The notes under the pieces were generated by a model that was not told the origin of the DNA, made no database searches, and saw nothing but the letters and a program-made list of their open reading frames with translations. A stretch of DNA of 64,000 nt, taken from NCBI GenBank assembly GCA_029216955.1, contig JANAVB010033216.1:8639230-8703229 (forward strand). Reading direction: 5' to 3'. Below are positions 34,929 through 48,900 of this stretch, one piece after another. Positions within the stretch are counted from its first letter, which is position 1; every line of letters begins with the position of its first letter. Source of the DNA: Iris pallida. Taxonomy: Eukaryota; Streptophyta; Magnoliopsida; Asparagales; Iridaceae. Position numbers and translations under genes: made by a program.

Positions 34929-35659
34929 CGTGGGAGGTCCAGGCCGGTCGAACCAGGGCGCCACCGGAAGTTCCGGCAGCATTGTTGGTTGCATGGAACT
35001 GGGGTGGCTGAGAAGTGGCTCCGGTGAGAAGGATAAAGTTAGCAACAGATTTCAGTACAGGTCACACTGAATCTTCTTCCGTGACCTGTTTGATTACAGC
35101 TATATACTTACAACAGCTTTCAAGTTTCTCTCTTTATTTCTGTAGTCCTGCCTGCTCACTTTAAGGCCTCGGTTTTTTCAAGGACAGTATTTTTTTTTGG
35201 GGGTGTTTGGAAATGCTTTCACTTTCGATGTTTGGAAAAGCCACAGATATAATCAGAATAAATGTAAAAAATATAGAAGAAAAAGTAAATTTTTTTATAC
35301 GAGTGGAGAAAATTATTCCTCCTATTTTGTTTCATGTTCTTCATTTTTTTTTTTTTTTGGCTGATGCATACTTGCATAGTACACAATACTAATACACAGA
35401 TTCAGACGAGCATTCCAGAGTTTTGACACGTTGGAAACATTGGCTGGATGATATCAGTTTTGGTCAATAACCGAAGCTCACTATTTCAATGGTTCTTGTA
35501 ATGGCCAACCAAGCAAATATTGGATAAATCCTTTGTTTCAAATTTCAGTCAAGATCATCTACAAAAATCAGTAATGTTTCACATTCCCCATTGTCCGGAC
35601 TACGCCAAAAATTCGACTGTATAACACAGGACGAGTCTCCGTACAAATTTTATTTATAT
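34929..35659. other. Host flank of the LTR element, unassigned
   Basis: Continues the host DNA seen at 23584-23682. The first 110 bp are GC rich and gene-like, but I recognise no protein. From about 35030 it becomes AT rich with poly-T runs near 35190 and 35348. The frame at 35207-35392 has low complexity. Confidence 0.45.
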
Positions 35660-36168
35660 TTATACTACTATATAAAATAAAGAAAAAGTTGGCTCCACCG
35701 TGATTTTTTATTTTTTTCTTCCAGATATTTCCATACCTAATTTTACTAATTAAAATTGTTTATTAAATCTAATGAAGGCAACTAAGTAATTACGTATAGA
35801 ATTTTTTTTTTAAGAAAAATATATTTTGCTATTATAATTATTTTGCTCTTCCCAAATACAAAAAAAAAATTAAAAGAAGGTTATGTATATATGCTAGTAT
35901 TATATAATGTGAAAAGTTCAAGTTCACCCTAAAATATATATACATATATATCAAAATATGTTTAAATTAATTAGGAATACAATATGTAAATTACACACAT
36001 CTCCAATAACATAATTACTAACCACTAATTATTACACTTCAAACTACAATAAATGTTCACTATCTCACAAATAAATTTATTTTATATTATTTCAAAATGG
36101 ATTGTCATGCAAGTATACATGTAAAAAGTGAGAAAATACCATGCACAATGCACGTACGCGACTTCTAG
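35660..36168 (+). mobile_element. Helitron-like non-autonomous element
   Basis: The left end, TATACTACTATATAAAAT, resembles plant Helitron 5' termini and is shared with two copies near 54361 and 54454. Further shared words are CACCGTGA and ACTAATTAAAATTG. The proposed right end is GCACGTACGCGACTTCTAG followed by T, of the CTAG-T type. The hairpin before the end is weak and the first base pair is TT instead of TC, so the borders are tentative. Confidence 0.45.
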
Positions 36169-36778
36169 TGTTACATAGAGTACATTAGTAAGTAAAATTC
36201 ATGAGATATATGTTTGTAAAAGATATTTCCATGGAAAATTATACTGCACATACATCCACATGTATAACCATTTTATACTTCAAAGCCCTCACATATATAT
36301 ACAAATACACTTCACAAAATGGATACAAGTTGCTAGTAATAGATCTAATAAAGAAAGAACACAATGAAAGAAGAATGTAGAGCGGCCTCGACTGTAGATG
36401 CTTGGTAGTATACTGGATTATCTGCAACTCACAGAAGTTCACTTCGATGAAGTAATGTCTAACTGAAACACCAGCACAGTAATTTCCAGCTGAGCATTTG
36501 AACTTTTCGAGATATCGATACCCATGGCACTTCCTTGGAAAGCTCAGGTTCAAATTATGTGCAGGCATTGTGTTGATCTCCGCATGCATGAACCTGTTTA
36601 CTTGACCGTTGTGGTAAGTCACTCCAGTCGAGGAAGAAAGCTGAGAAGCAGAAAGCTCTTCTTGGTGGCAAAAGTATGCTATTGGCCGTGATTATTGCCT
36701 TTGCAACTGAACTGCGGGAACTTGAACAAATTATATCCACTGCTAACTCTCACGCTGAAATTTGATGGATTTGTTGTT
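36169..36778 (-). other. Downstream region of the transporter gene (probable 3' UTR)
   Basis: Directly follows the transporter stop codon. The sequence is AT rich with no conserved domain; the 127-codon minus frame at 36239-36622 looks like chance. The polyadenylation site cannot be placed from sequence alone. Confidence 0.5.
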
Positions 36779-36988
36779 TTATGATCTCTTGCTTTTATCA
36801 TCATCAAGGAGCCTGGGGTTGACGGACATTTCAATTTCCTCAAGGGACCGTCCTTTGGTTTCAACAATGAAAAACATAGCAAATATGGCTGACAAGAGTG
36901 AAACCCCACCAAAGGTTGCATATACAGGTGCAACTCCAAATCGTTCTACAAATTCCAGGAAAAACAGGCCCACTAGAAAGTTGCAAAC
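36779..36988 (-). CDS. Transporter exon J (last)
   Basis: Residues 364-432 and the stop: VCNFLVGLFFLEFV to DDDKSKRS. It ends with the conserved VETKGRSLEEIE tail, the family's version of PETKG. The acceptor is TTTTCAG. The open frame continues upstream of the acceptor by chance, so frame length alone would misplace the exon start. Confidence 0.93.
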   Translation of the reverse strand, partial: VCNFLVGLFFLEFVERFGVAPVYATFGGVSLLSAIFAMFFIVETKGRSLEEIEMSVNPRLLDDDKSKRS

Positions 36989-39900
36989 CTGAAAAGGTTG
37001 ATAAGAGCGACATAAATCAGTAGGACAAAAGAGAGAATTCAACAGAAGAAAGGTGTGCATACGTAGTTCAAATATTTATCCCAGACAAAGAAATGTGTAT
37101 CCTTCTTATAATGCATTTTTATGTTGATTTTGCAGAATAGTATTGTGGAACCAGTACCATTAACTATAAAACTTCTATTAGCGTTCCCACAAATGAGAAC
37201 TCAAAATCTTCACCAAATTCTACCGCTGTTGGCAACAGCCGAGCTCAGCGATTTATGGATCTTGATCAACATTCTACTTTGTTCTGGCTAGAAAAGGAAA
37301 CCAAACTCAAGCATACTCCAACCAAAAAAAAAATTTCAAGCATAATGTACACACAATAGCATCAACTCAGCATTGCCAGGAACTACTTTCTATGTGGACT
37401 ATTCCTTTTCTGATAGCTTTACCTAATCTAAAGTTCCCGGTTGCAGCTGAGATAGGTTGAGTTGAAGACTCACAAGACACCGCCTCCCATATAAACTCAG
37501 AGAGGTCATGTATTGTTGGGTACTTGACAAAATGGCTACTCAGTGCAATTCCAGCGGACCTTAGGCATCATTCCTTTCGATTAGCCTTATTTCAGTAAAT
37601 TAGATGTAAACGTGCTCAGGTCATCTCAAATATCTGAAAGCTTGCAGCAGCCTTTGAAAACTTGAGTCAATTGCCTCCAAAACTTTGAACATAACTACCT
37701 TGTTCAGTTCCTGTGGCTCGTCATTTGAGCATGTGACCAATTCACTCTTTGGGACATAGAGACCATATGTCTTGTCCATCCTTTCTGGTGTCAGCCTACT
37801 CACCAGCAATTTCTGTAACACAAACATTAAAGCCTTTCTTCCAATCACATATTTTCTTTTTAACCAACAACTGCTGTAACAAAACAGCCGTTAAATCCTC
37901 TCTTTCAATCACATCCATTTATCTTTTCCTTAAATTCTATTATCCAAACTCCAATATCATTGCATTTCGAAGATGGGCGAGGACGGAAACAGAAATGAGG
38001 AAGGATGGAAGGATGAAGAGCAAACATGGTAAGATTTAGGTCCAATTTTACGGGTGTTTGGATGGATGTCAACCGTTGACAAGATAAAGTGTGCACTAGG
38101 TGATGATGCTATTGTCATGTCTAATGACCTGAACTCATTATCAGGCCAAGGTCTCCTCTTCTCTCCCTGGTGGGAAGACCTTTGTAGGACATCAATGTTT
38201 TCCCTCTCAACAGTAGATGCCAAAATTTGTAATATAGCATCCTAAATATAGGCCTAAAATAATTAACAAGGTCGATAAAATAATTTTGCTGACATTCTAG
38301 AAAAATAAAGTTGGTAAACTAAAAAATCTTAAAGAAAACGGAATATAAGTAATGAATATATCAAGGTTTTATTATCATGCTCATTGCTAACCGCCTTGAT
38401 TTTTCTGACCTTATCAAGTTCCAACTTCAACGCCAAAAGAACAGTACGTTGTCAATTTCTACAAAGTTCCAACTGTCTTACAGATTGGTGACACTCGATC
38501 AATTTCTGAACTTTCAACAATTCCTTGAAGGAAATTGTTTCCATGGTATGGACAAGGTACTGTAAAAGTATGTTGTTGTCCTTAATAAAGTTGGCTGAAG
38601 CCCAAGTTTACTACAATAATTTGGAGAATAAGAGCTGAAATTAAAAAAATTATGCATTCACCTCAAACAGTAAAATATGAGCATATACACAATTCTCCCT
38701 CCCCAGAAATTTGGGATAAAGGCTTCGTATTTTTGTTGTATACACAATTCTAGGTGGAAAACCATTGCATACATATACAAGTACACAAATGACAGATTCT
38801 CCTGTACAACGACAGCTTAATGACCTAACCACAACGACCAACCTTGTTCTAGGCCTCCTAGGGAGCACATATAATTATAAATTAAAAGTTTCTAGATTGA
38901 AATGAATTGCCATTAGAAGCAATTAGATACAACTGGGATATTGTATAAAATTTTCATTGACACACCACCGCAGATGAGTTCAATGCTTATAGTTAAATTG
39001 AAAGTTGTCTGATATTGTCATGGAGGCAATCATTGATGTAAAACTAGACTGACAAAATTGTTAATTAGAAACTTACATAAAATAAGAACTTTCATAATAG
39101 ACCTAAACTAAATTCAGCGACATATTCATGCTTCTTTTTTTGAGATGCATATTCATGCTTGTTATACATACCTAAAGGTTGTCTGCACAAATCAAGAAAG
39201 TGAGAAAATCACAAGGCAAGCGTGGTCAAAGTGTTACAAGGAAGAACACACAACCGGCCAAACTATTTGACAAAATAAATGAAGCATCAAATAATCTAAA
39301 AGAATAAATGCAGGTAAGGTACATGATAATCTAAAAGAATAAATGCAGGTAAGGTACATGACATTAAGGTCGAATAAAGACAGGCATTAGTTAGCTTCCA
39401 AAAAATAATTTTTTTATGGAAAGATACCCAGTGAACTGAGAAGCTGAAGCCCATGATCTTTGAACGTGTTTGAGTACTGCTTAGTTCCGGTATGATTAGA
39501 CCAGTAACAGGCCCAGCACCTATGGCAAATGTGAATATATACCTACATATAAAGAAAATATGTTCTATTAAACATCAATCTATTGATATATTTCCCATAG
39601 TCCTCTTTCTTATATTAAAACCTATACACTTCAAATTAATTAGAGGCATATACATGATGTATGACATAACTGTAAATAGTCACATTACTGTGGTAAGATG
39701 ATATTATGGTAGTTTATGACACAATGAGCTTGAATGACACGACTTGCTAGCATTCTTTTATGATAAATGGATAATGAATTACCAATGAAGATTGTTGAAT
39801 GATACTAAGTGATATAAGTATAACTTATTTATTGTGGACGAGGATGATATAGCAGAAGAGGGAGATGGGTAATTGGGTTACTTAGGTTTGGGTTATGCGA

Positions 39901-42900
39901 AGGAGAAGAAAGATTGGGTTTTCGTTGTTCATTAATGGCAAATTTGATACAAAGAGCAAGAAGAATGAAATATTAAATCCAAGATATCAATAACACCACA
40001 AATAAAATAAATTATCTTCAACTCTTCATTCACCTAAATTAAGCAATACCATGTATATATACCACAAACTAGGCATCCAAGAAAGTAATCATAATCCTAG
40101 ATACGAAATATAACTAGTCTAAAAGTAAACCAAATATCAAAAATCAATTACATGAATAGTTAAACCAAATACACCCGAAAAATAGAAACCTTTTGTCTAA
40201 ATATTAACTTACACTCAACATGTTTACTAATTGGCTATATATTTATCTCATGTTATATCCCCAATTGTCATATCCTTAAATTTCAAACTAACTATTGTGT
40301 ATACATTTTAAACTATTGTGTATACATAGTGTCCTATCCATTCAAGAAGAGGAAACCTAGTACAATTATCTCTTCCATTCTCCACAATTAAATAGATATT
40401 AATATGAGTTTTATATGAGCCATTACATGCAACACAGTCCTGGTAATTCTATAGATTCTAATTTCATGCCTCAATGGGAAAGGCACATCCGTGCAACATA
40501 GCTCATGCATCCTTTGCATCTCACAACCTTCTAAACTGTAATATCTGCTGCAGTATCCTTGTAAACTCACATATCTGTTCAGCTATAAAATATTTACACA
40601 TTATGTATGATACGAATTAAAAGGTTTGTTTGAATCATGGAATGAAGATGAAGAATACATACATGAGAGTTCCAATTACTGATAGATTGTGGCTAACCCT
40701 TTCATCTGTAGGAGAAGTAATGGCATAAACTATGAGAAGCATTGAGAATGCCTGCACGATAATGGAAATATAGTCAATTAATATCAACAACGGATAAGTT
40801 TAACCTCAATATAATCAAGATCAGAGCTTTAAGCCGTCCGATAACAATTAGCAACAACAACAACAATAACAATAATAATAGTAAATAAATAAATACAGAC
40901 TAAGATATTTACGAAAGGCATATACGATGAAAATCATTCATGCCTCCACAGATTTGGAGATTTTATTTCATTAGCTAACAATTATGCCCGCTACCACGGG
41001 TACCCAACAGTTGGGGCTGGTGTGGGTTATTGGGGAGGTCACAGGTTCGAGGCTTGGACTCAACGGGAAAAGAAAAAAAAAATTATGCCCATTGCATTTA
41101 AACAAGTTCATGCACTATCACCATCCTGAACTGAGCATTACCAGCAAAAAGCTAGTTAAATAGAGAAAATTTGAAGAGAGGATCCGAGAAGGTTTATACA
41201 AAATTACACAAGCGATATCCAATTTGACTACAGAACTTTATATATTAGCCTAAACTAGTAATGGGAAGTGAAATTCAGAGAAAAGTTCTAGTTTATTGAT
41301 GTGAATAAAACATGAGAAACCTTGGTACATTTATAGGAGCAAGTCATGACATCCTCCTTTAACCCAGGCAATGAGGGATTAAAGCTAGATATACAATAAT
41401 TAATACTTAACTGACACTCCCCACAAGCTGGAGCATAGATATCAATCATTCACATCTTGGATAACAGTCGAGCAAACAAAAGTCGAGGTAGTGGTTTAGT
41501 GAGGATATATGTCAGCTAAGTTGAAGAAGAAATGTGTTGTAGGACAACTTTCTTTTCTATCACTTTCTCTCGAATAAAATAGTAGTTTATCTCAATATGC
41601 TTAGTCCTTTCATAAAAGACTGTAATTTCAGTAATATGGATAACAGTCATGTGTTACAGTAAAGAGCAGCTCGAGACAAGGGGGTACCTCCAAGATATGT
41701 AAGGAGCGAGTGAAACCAAATCAACTCATGACAACATATGTCATAGCTCAATCTTCCAGGAAGTCAAGTTAACCGATGGTAGAGTAACAACCATCAATTG
41801 ATCCAACAAAGTTAGCATTTGCAAAGGTTGTGAACGATATTGTAGAAAGTCTATAGAGAACATCATGTCCAGGAGTTTTCTTTATTTAGCGTAGATTCTT
41901 GTCAACAGGACGAAGATGAGAGGTCAACGGATTCTTCATATACTGGCTTGGCTCACTGTACTCACAATCTAGGCAATGTCTAGACGACTGGCGGTAAGAT
42001 AAGTTAGCTTCTCAACCAATCATCTATAATGTCCTGGGTCAGATAGAGGAGAATCTGATAAAGAGCTCAATTTGGATAGTTTGATTATGGAATTCATAAG
42101 TGGGTCTACTTGTCTGGAACCTAAGAATCATGTCTCAGATAAAAATTTCAATGCATATTTGTGTTGAGAAATATACAATCATCCACGATACATCAGTACC
42201 AAGAAAGTATTTCAATAGCCTAAGGTTCTTTGTATGAAAATGGGAGGCTAACTATTCTTTTACTTTGTAAATGCCAACATAATCATCTCTAGTGATGATT
42301 ATGCCATCCACATAAATAAGTAAGATGAGTATGCCTTGAGACATCTGATGTGTAAATAAGGACGTATCTGAGATGCTATGGACAAACTCAATATGTTGCA
42401 AGACCTTGTTGAACTAGTCAAATCATGCACGTGGTAACTGCTTCAGACTATACATGGACTTCTCTAGGAGACAAACCATAGACTCTCATTCTCTCAAAGC
42501 ATAGAGGTTGTTGCATAAAAATAGTCTCTGAAAGATTGTCATTGAGAAGGGCATTCTTTATGTCTGACTAATGAAGATGCAAATTTCAGAAAACTCCCAA
42601 AGATAGAAGAACCCGAACATAAGTCAATTTAGCAACGGGTGAAAAAGTATCAACATAATCCAACCATATTGTTGGGTAAAGTCCTTAGGCACTAAACGGG
42701 CTTTGAGCTGATCAACCAAGCCATCTGGTTTTTGTTTAACACTAAATATCCACTTACATTCAACCACCTTTTTACCTGAAGGCAAGGGTACCAAAGTCCA
42801 AGTATGATTAGAGTATAGTACATTAAGTTCCTCAACCATAATGGCATACCAACATGTATGCTGAAGTGCTTCCCGAATAGAGGAAGGGTGATGACAGCCA

Positions 42901-45900
42901 AAGAAAAAACAAATTTACGACCAGATGGAGTCAAACGATGATAGAAAATGATGTTAGAAATATGATGGATAGTAGTACACGAGCGCTTACCCTTGTGAAG
43001 AGCAATAAGAAGATATAGACCTTAATCTGAAGTCAGTGGAGGTAGATGAGTAGGAACATAAGGCTACAATGTAGTACATGCAGAAGAATCATGAGTGATA
43101 ACCGGAGAAATAGTAGCAGGTGAAGGAATGACCTCGTCCTGATGCCTGTATACATGGGGAAAGGGAATCAAAGACACAGACCTAGAAGATATAAAAGAAA
43201 TAGGTATATCAAGTTCAGATGAAGGAATAAGAGGAACATGAATCATAGACAATGGAAATGTAGATGGTGTACCAGAATCGAAATAAACATAATCTTCAAG
43301 AAAAGTAACATCACAAGACACAACCACCTTCGAAGTAGTAGGATAAAAAAAATCATACCGTTTCTATATCCAAAAATAACTAACAAATATCATACAAGTA
43401 GCTCGCGGATAAAATTTATCCACCCGAGGTCCAAGATTATGAGTATAGTAAAGACAATCAAAAACCTTTGGAGTGACAAGAAAGAGTTTACCCTATTGAA
43501 AGAGGATCGAAAAAGATGATTTGTTCTCGAGGACATGTGAAGACATGCGGTTTATATCAAAACAAGAAGCTACGACCGCAAAATTTCATAATTACTTGGG
43601 AACATTCATATGAATAAGGAAAGAGAAGGCTACCTCAAGAAGGTGTATATTCTTACGTTCTAATATTATTATGTTGAGCGGTATATGAGCAGGAAGTCTA
43701 ATGAATTATGTAATGAGTCTGACAGAATATTTGAAATTACATACTCACATATTCCTTAGCATTATTCTTACGTTCTAATATTATTATGTTGAGCGGTAAA
43801 TGAGCAGGAAGTCTGATGAATTATGTAATGAGTCTGACAGAATGTTTGAAATTACATACTCACATATTCCTTAGTATTATTAGATCGAAGAACCTTGATA
43901 CAAACAAGGTAGTCAAAGGCGCAAGGCGTACTTAAGGCGCGCGTCCGAGTGAAGTGAGGCGCAAAACAAAAATAATAAAAATATACATAAATAAATTAGT
44001 AACGTAAGAAATAAAATCAGATAACATATAAAACCAAAAAACCATGTTAACAAAACCAAGTGAACTAGCATAGCAACAATAACACCCAACAAAACTAACA
44101 AAAATTTGTATTTTTCCTACAACGCTTTTAGTAAATTTTAGTTTTTCAAGTTCAACTGTAGCCAACTTTGGCAACCGTGGAAGGGCTATCTTCCTACCAC
44201 TTGTATGAGGTAAGGGCTACATCTATGTCTCTTTTTTTTTATAAAAAATAAAAAATACATAAGGCGCGCCTTTTCTTTGTTGTGCCTTGCTGAAAGGCGC
44301 ACCTAAGACGCGCCTTGGGAGCACCCGGAGAAATGTGCCTTGCCTAGTGAAGTGCAAGACGCAAATGTTGTGCCTTGCTCCGAGATGCGCCTTTGACTAG
44401 CATGGATACAAATAAAAAATATCAAAATGATTAGAAATTTCAACCAAAAAAATTGAAAAACAGACAGAAGATCGAACTTAGAATGAAGAAGATATAATCA
44501 TGTCATGTGTGAGTAATCATCAATTAAAGTGACAAAGTATTTAGGGTTATTTAGTTTCAGGGTCTTATATAATAAAAAAAATTATGTTTAGGTCTCCATA
44601 TTGTCCAAAATAGGTTTTGGGTTTTATCCTAACGGTTGACTTGACTGATCGTCCAAAATGGAGACCTAAACTCAAATCTTGAATATTATACGAGACCCTA
44701 AAAACTAAATGGAAATATGTGAGGGTTGTGTGAGTTGGTTTATTCAGTTTTGTATAGTGGGGGATTGTGTGACTTGGGTTATTTAGTTTCGTGACCAATT
44801 GAGAATGAGACTTAAGACATTGTTGTTTGCATATATCCTGATCTCAGCAACCACATAGCTCTCATGACGACAATTTCGACGGGATAACTTCATGGACATC
44901 ATATATCGTCAAATGTCTCTCGTCCTGCACGCATTGTTGAATGCTTGCAATTTAAGAACCTTGGAGGGTTGTGTAGTTGCCGAGATCATGATAGAAGCAA
45001 ACAACAGTGTCACAAGTTTCATTCTTGATTGGTAATGAGAAAACTAAATAACCCAAGTCACACAACCCTCGCATATTTTCATTTAGTTTTAGGTCTCGTA
45101 TAATATTTAAAATTTGCGTTTATGTCTCCATTTTTTAGAGTCAGTCAAGTCTACCTTTAGGACAAGACTCAAACCCTATTATGGATAATATGGAGACCTA
45201 AATGCAAGTTTTCAATATTATATGAGACCCTAAAACTAAATAACCCAAAATATTTATAACCATGCACACTCAGAAATTTAATAGAACCCTAAATATTACT
45301 ATGAACCAAAGCAAAAGGTAAATCAAATCATTTATAAACAGGATGAAAAGAGGACTGATGATGCTTCCCAAGAAGTACATAACTCTCAACTAAATTCAGA
45401 GAATGATAAATTTGGTAACATAATGCGTAACAAAGATAACGAATGATGCCTAAGTCATCTATGACACTGAATCAAAGGAGCAACCACTAACGCATTGGAC
45501 ATATGATCTACGTAGTAAAGGTCATTCTGTTCATGCTCCCTACAATCCATTACTTCGTCAAAGGTCCTATATCACAAACTAAAATAGATAAAATGTTACT
45601 GAATAATTAAAATCATGTGTAAGATGACAAATAGATAATAAGTTATGATAGAGTGATAGAACAATGAGTATTTTTCAAATGTAAAGACTGCGTAAACGAT
45701 AAATCAACAGTATCAAAAAATTATTAGTAGTACCGTCAGCCATAAAATTAAATTTGTAAGGGCTACAAGCAAGATTTGAGGACCGGTCATGAGACATATG
45801 GTTCGAGGTGCCGAAATCAGCAACCCACGAGTGAGAATAAGAAAGGAGAAAGATACCTAATGGAGTCGAAAGATTAGCAGGAGATACAGAGGAGAGCGAT

Positions 45901-48900
45901 CGATGCAACTGTCCCTATTAATCATTAAAAAATAACATATGGCCACTGGCAGAGAAGACAGAGAAGCAGTATTAGGAACATATGCATGTCTGACAGTAGG
46001 TATATTATCAGGGTAAAAATACTTCTCCAAACACTAGTCTTCGCAATGATAGATTCTCCTACAATAGGAATAATATACACCACCACGATCGTTGCATACT
46101 CGTCCCAAGTACTACAACCTCAAGCAGATAAAGGAGGATGCCTACGAACAACACCCTGGCCTCCAGAAAAAAGAATCAGAAGTGCCTTATCTAGATTGAA
46201 AGTGACCACCACGGTCCTGGCCTCGGGTAGCAAGGGCAATTGATAGGGACTCGGCAACGGTAGAAGATTAAACACACGATAAACTATCATCTTTCGATTT
46301 CGTAGAACCAATCGTCCTCACTAAGGCGTATGTGTCGTGAGCCTAAGTTGCGCTCGCGCAAGATGATTACCATAACGGTCGATATAGTAGCTTAGCGATA
46401 GAGTCGTCGTACAGAAGTCCCGAATAGAAAAGTTGAATCAACACATTTGTATGGAAAACGTCATCTTTATTGATACTGAAAATGTAATGTTACAACGGTT
46501 CGAAACCAAGATTACAATCACTCAGAGCTCACTCTCTCTCTGAATATAATCACTCAGCTCTTTCTCTTCTCTCAATACAAAAGGATCGTGCCCTTTAGGC
46601 TTAGAATTTGAAGCAGGCGATGTCCATACATTATGTCATGTATAGGTGAAACTCCAACACGGCCGCAACGACATAGTTGTGCCATAAAACTCGTTCGTGT
46701 AACAACATCGAGGCCGTGCCTCGCAATAGTGTGATTTACTCAATACTTGCCTTACGGCCTTCCCTCGTTTCATCGTGCAAATGGCTTAATCATAGACTTG
46801 TGAACTTAGTGTCAACGACTCAAAATACGACACCATATCTCGTGCCGAAGCACGTGTCTCTGCTACAGCCAAATCTCAGACTCCATACTCGTGTTGCATA
46901 CCGCGTACACATTTCTTAACTCCTTCGTGCCATGCATACACTTCTTGACTCATTCGTGTCGTGCATACACATCTTAACTCAATCTAAAGCATGCACGTGG
47001 AACGTCGATACCAAGCCGACTCAAACTATATGAAAGGGTCACTAGCACGATAAGTTATCCCTGGACCATAAGGATAAGACGGTACATTCATTAAAACGAG
47101 GCATGATCTCGACGATTTTTTCGCAATACCCGCTATATGATGCACCCCTTGGGTCAGGTCGCACACCATCCGAAGGTTCCGCAAGCCGGTTCCACCTAGG
47201 TCGAGTCGATCCCAGTGTCCCGACAATCGTTCGAGGAACTCAAATTTTGTGCACAAGTTGTCTAATGACCATGCAAGACTCAACTCAACTCATCATGCTA
47301 CTGAACCATTCCTCTTCTTTTCTTTCCATATTCCATGCATCTCCCAAAACCAGGAACTGCCTCGACGACTAACGGTTTCGAGAACTTTCCATGTTTCCAT
47401 ATATTTCTGACTCATTCCAGGAACAACTATTTGATAGCTTTCCTGCTTAACTTGAACCAATCGTGTTACGTGCAGTGCCACCAACCGAGTCATACTATAT
47501 ATGACAAGCTTTGATACCATGGAAACGTGCATGCTAAGACAAGCACCTAATCTGTGGGAACGTGCATGCTATGACATCAAGTTGATAGCCCGTGGTAGAA
47601 ATCTATTTAACTCAATTGTGAGGTCGAAAGATCGAGTGCCAAGTTTGAAAACACATCGTGGAGAGACATCTAGGCACAAAGTTGACATTTCCATGTTCTA
47701 CTCACCCTTGACACAATGAGATTATTCCCTTAGCTATGTGGTTTCATCTATTTTATCATCAAACCTACTCAGTGCTTATGAAAACAACATTTTATTAAAT
47801 ATGAAGGCAAAGCTGAGACAAGTTCATCGAAGCCACCCACCTGAGCAAGGAGTCGTCTCGACCGAGCGACGCTTCGAGCAAGTCGCTGCATAGTCCAATC
47901 CGAACGCCATTTGTGTTCCTTTAATTCATACTGTTGAACTGTTGAGCTGTTGAACTGAGCGGGGCAGGGCACTACATAAACTATCGACAGAACAGTATCG
48001 TAGGAGAGTTGTACGAAGAGAGAATCAGTGAGGGGACACCCTCAAAAATAGATGGTAACTGAGCCAAGAAAAGGACGCCAACAAGGGTCTCTCATTGTTA
48101 GCGAGTAACAATGGGATCAGAAGAAATCGGCTGAAAGACATTCCCTTGCTCAAGAAGGCCATTGAAGAGGGCACCAAAGTTGTGCACATCTTCTCTATGT
48201 ATAGTTGTATTGAAGCTGTGAAAGATGTCATAGAGTATATGAAAATTTTCTTTAGACGAGTATAGGGACCAAAGATATATCCAAATTTTCTTATCAGTTT
48301 TTTAGAGAAATAATAGAGTTATAGCAACGAGCATCCATAGAATTAGACAACCAAATAATTATCTTGCTGTTATTCTAAAACCAAGAGACATGTTGTGGAT
48401 CCTTGGAGACTAAGTTATGACTCCATCAAGTGACGATGGAGGTCTTTGTTAATTAAAACATTTTTTATAGCATTGGACCATTGCCAGTAATTCTTTTCAT
48501 TAGAAAACAAAGGATGATGGTGAGTCGTAAATGTCTTGAAGTCGACTGAAGAGGAAGAAGCATCAAATAATCACCTTTGTCGTCGTCGGAGGTCATAATC
48601 AAGGGCACACAAGATCAACACAACAAAAATTGTTGTCCAACTCACCAAGAGGCAATAGATCAAAAAGACGTCACAACGCCGTGTCGAAGTAGAGGAGCTT
48701 TAAATACGAGAGAACCAAGCGAGAGACCTCAAGCATGCCCAAAACCAAGCAAGTAATATTGATGGCATGGAGGAACCATAGAGATCAGAATGTGCTGGAG
48801 AGGAGGTGTCTGGGAGACGTCATCAAAGACAACTACGCTTGGGAGGGGCTTAAAGGAAGTGATGTAGCTTTGTCGTACATGTCGGTTGTAGCCTCGGCAT

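Larger units (their letters stand above)
41460..48800 (-). pseudogene. Gag-pol remnants of Copia element 2
   Basis: Reading down the minus strand: a protease relic near 45810 (SWVADFGTSNHMSHD) in which the catalytic DSGA is now DFGT; an integrase end near 43300 (VVSCDVTFLEDYVYF); and the start of reverse transcriptase at 42624-42839 (HTWTLVPLPSGKKVVECKW). ALLNDNLSETIFMQQP follows near 42530. The catalytic box at 42303-42314 reads YVDG, so the second aspartate is lost. Stops and frameshifts are frequent, and at least three later insertions split it. The Gag part (about 48000-48800) is not recognisable with confidence. Confidence 0.82.

Noticed and set aside
36779..37060. Taking the full open frame as the last transporter exon
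   Set aside because: The family sequence starts at VCNFLVG directly after TTTTCAG at 36989-36995; the upstream part is intron read-through.
41030..41070. Possible functional tRNA gene suggested by GGTTCGAGGC
   Set aside because: No cloverleaf can be formed; the 10-bp duplication and A-tail show a SINE.
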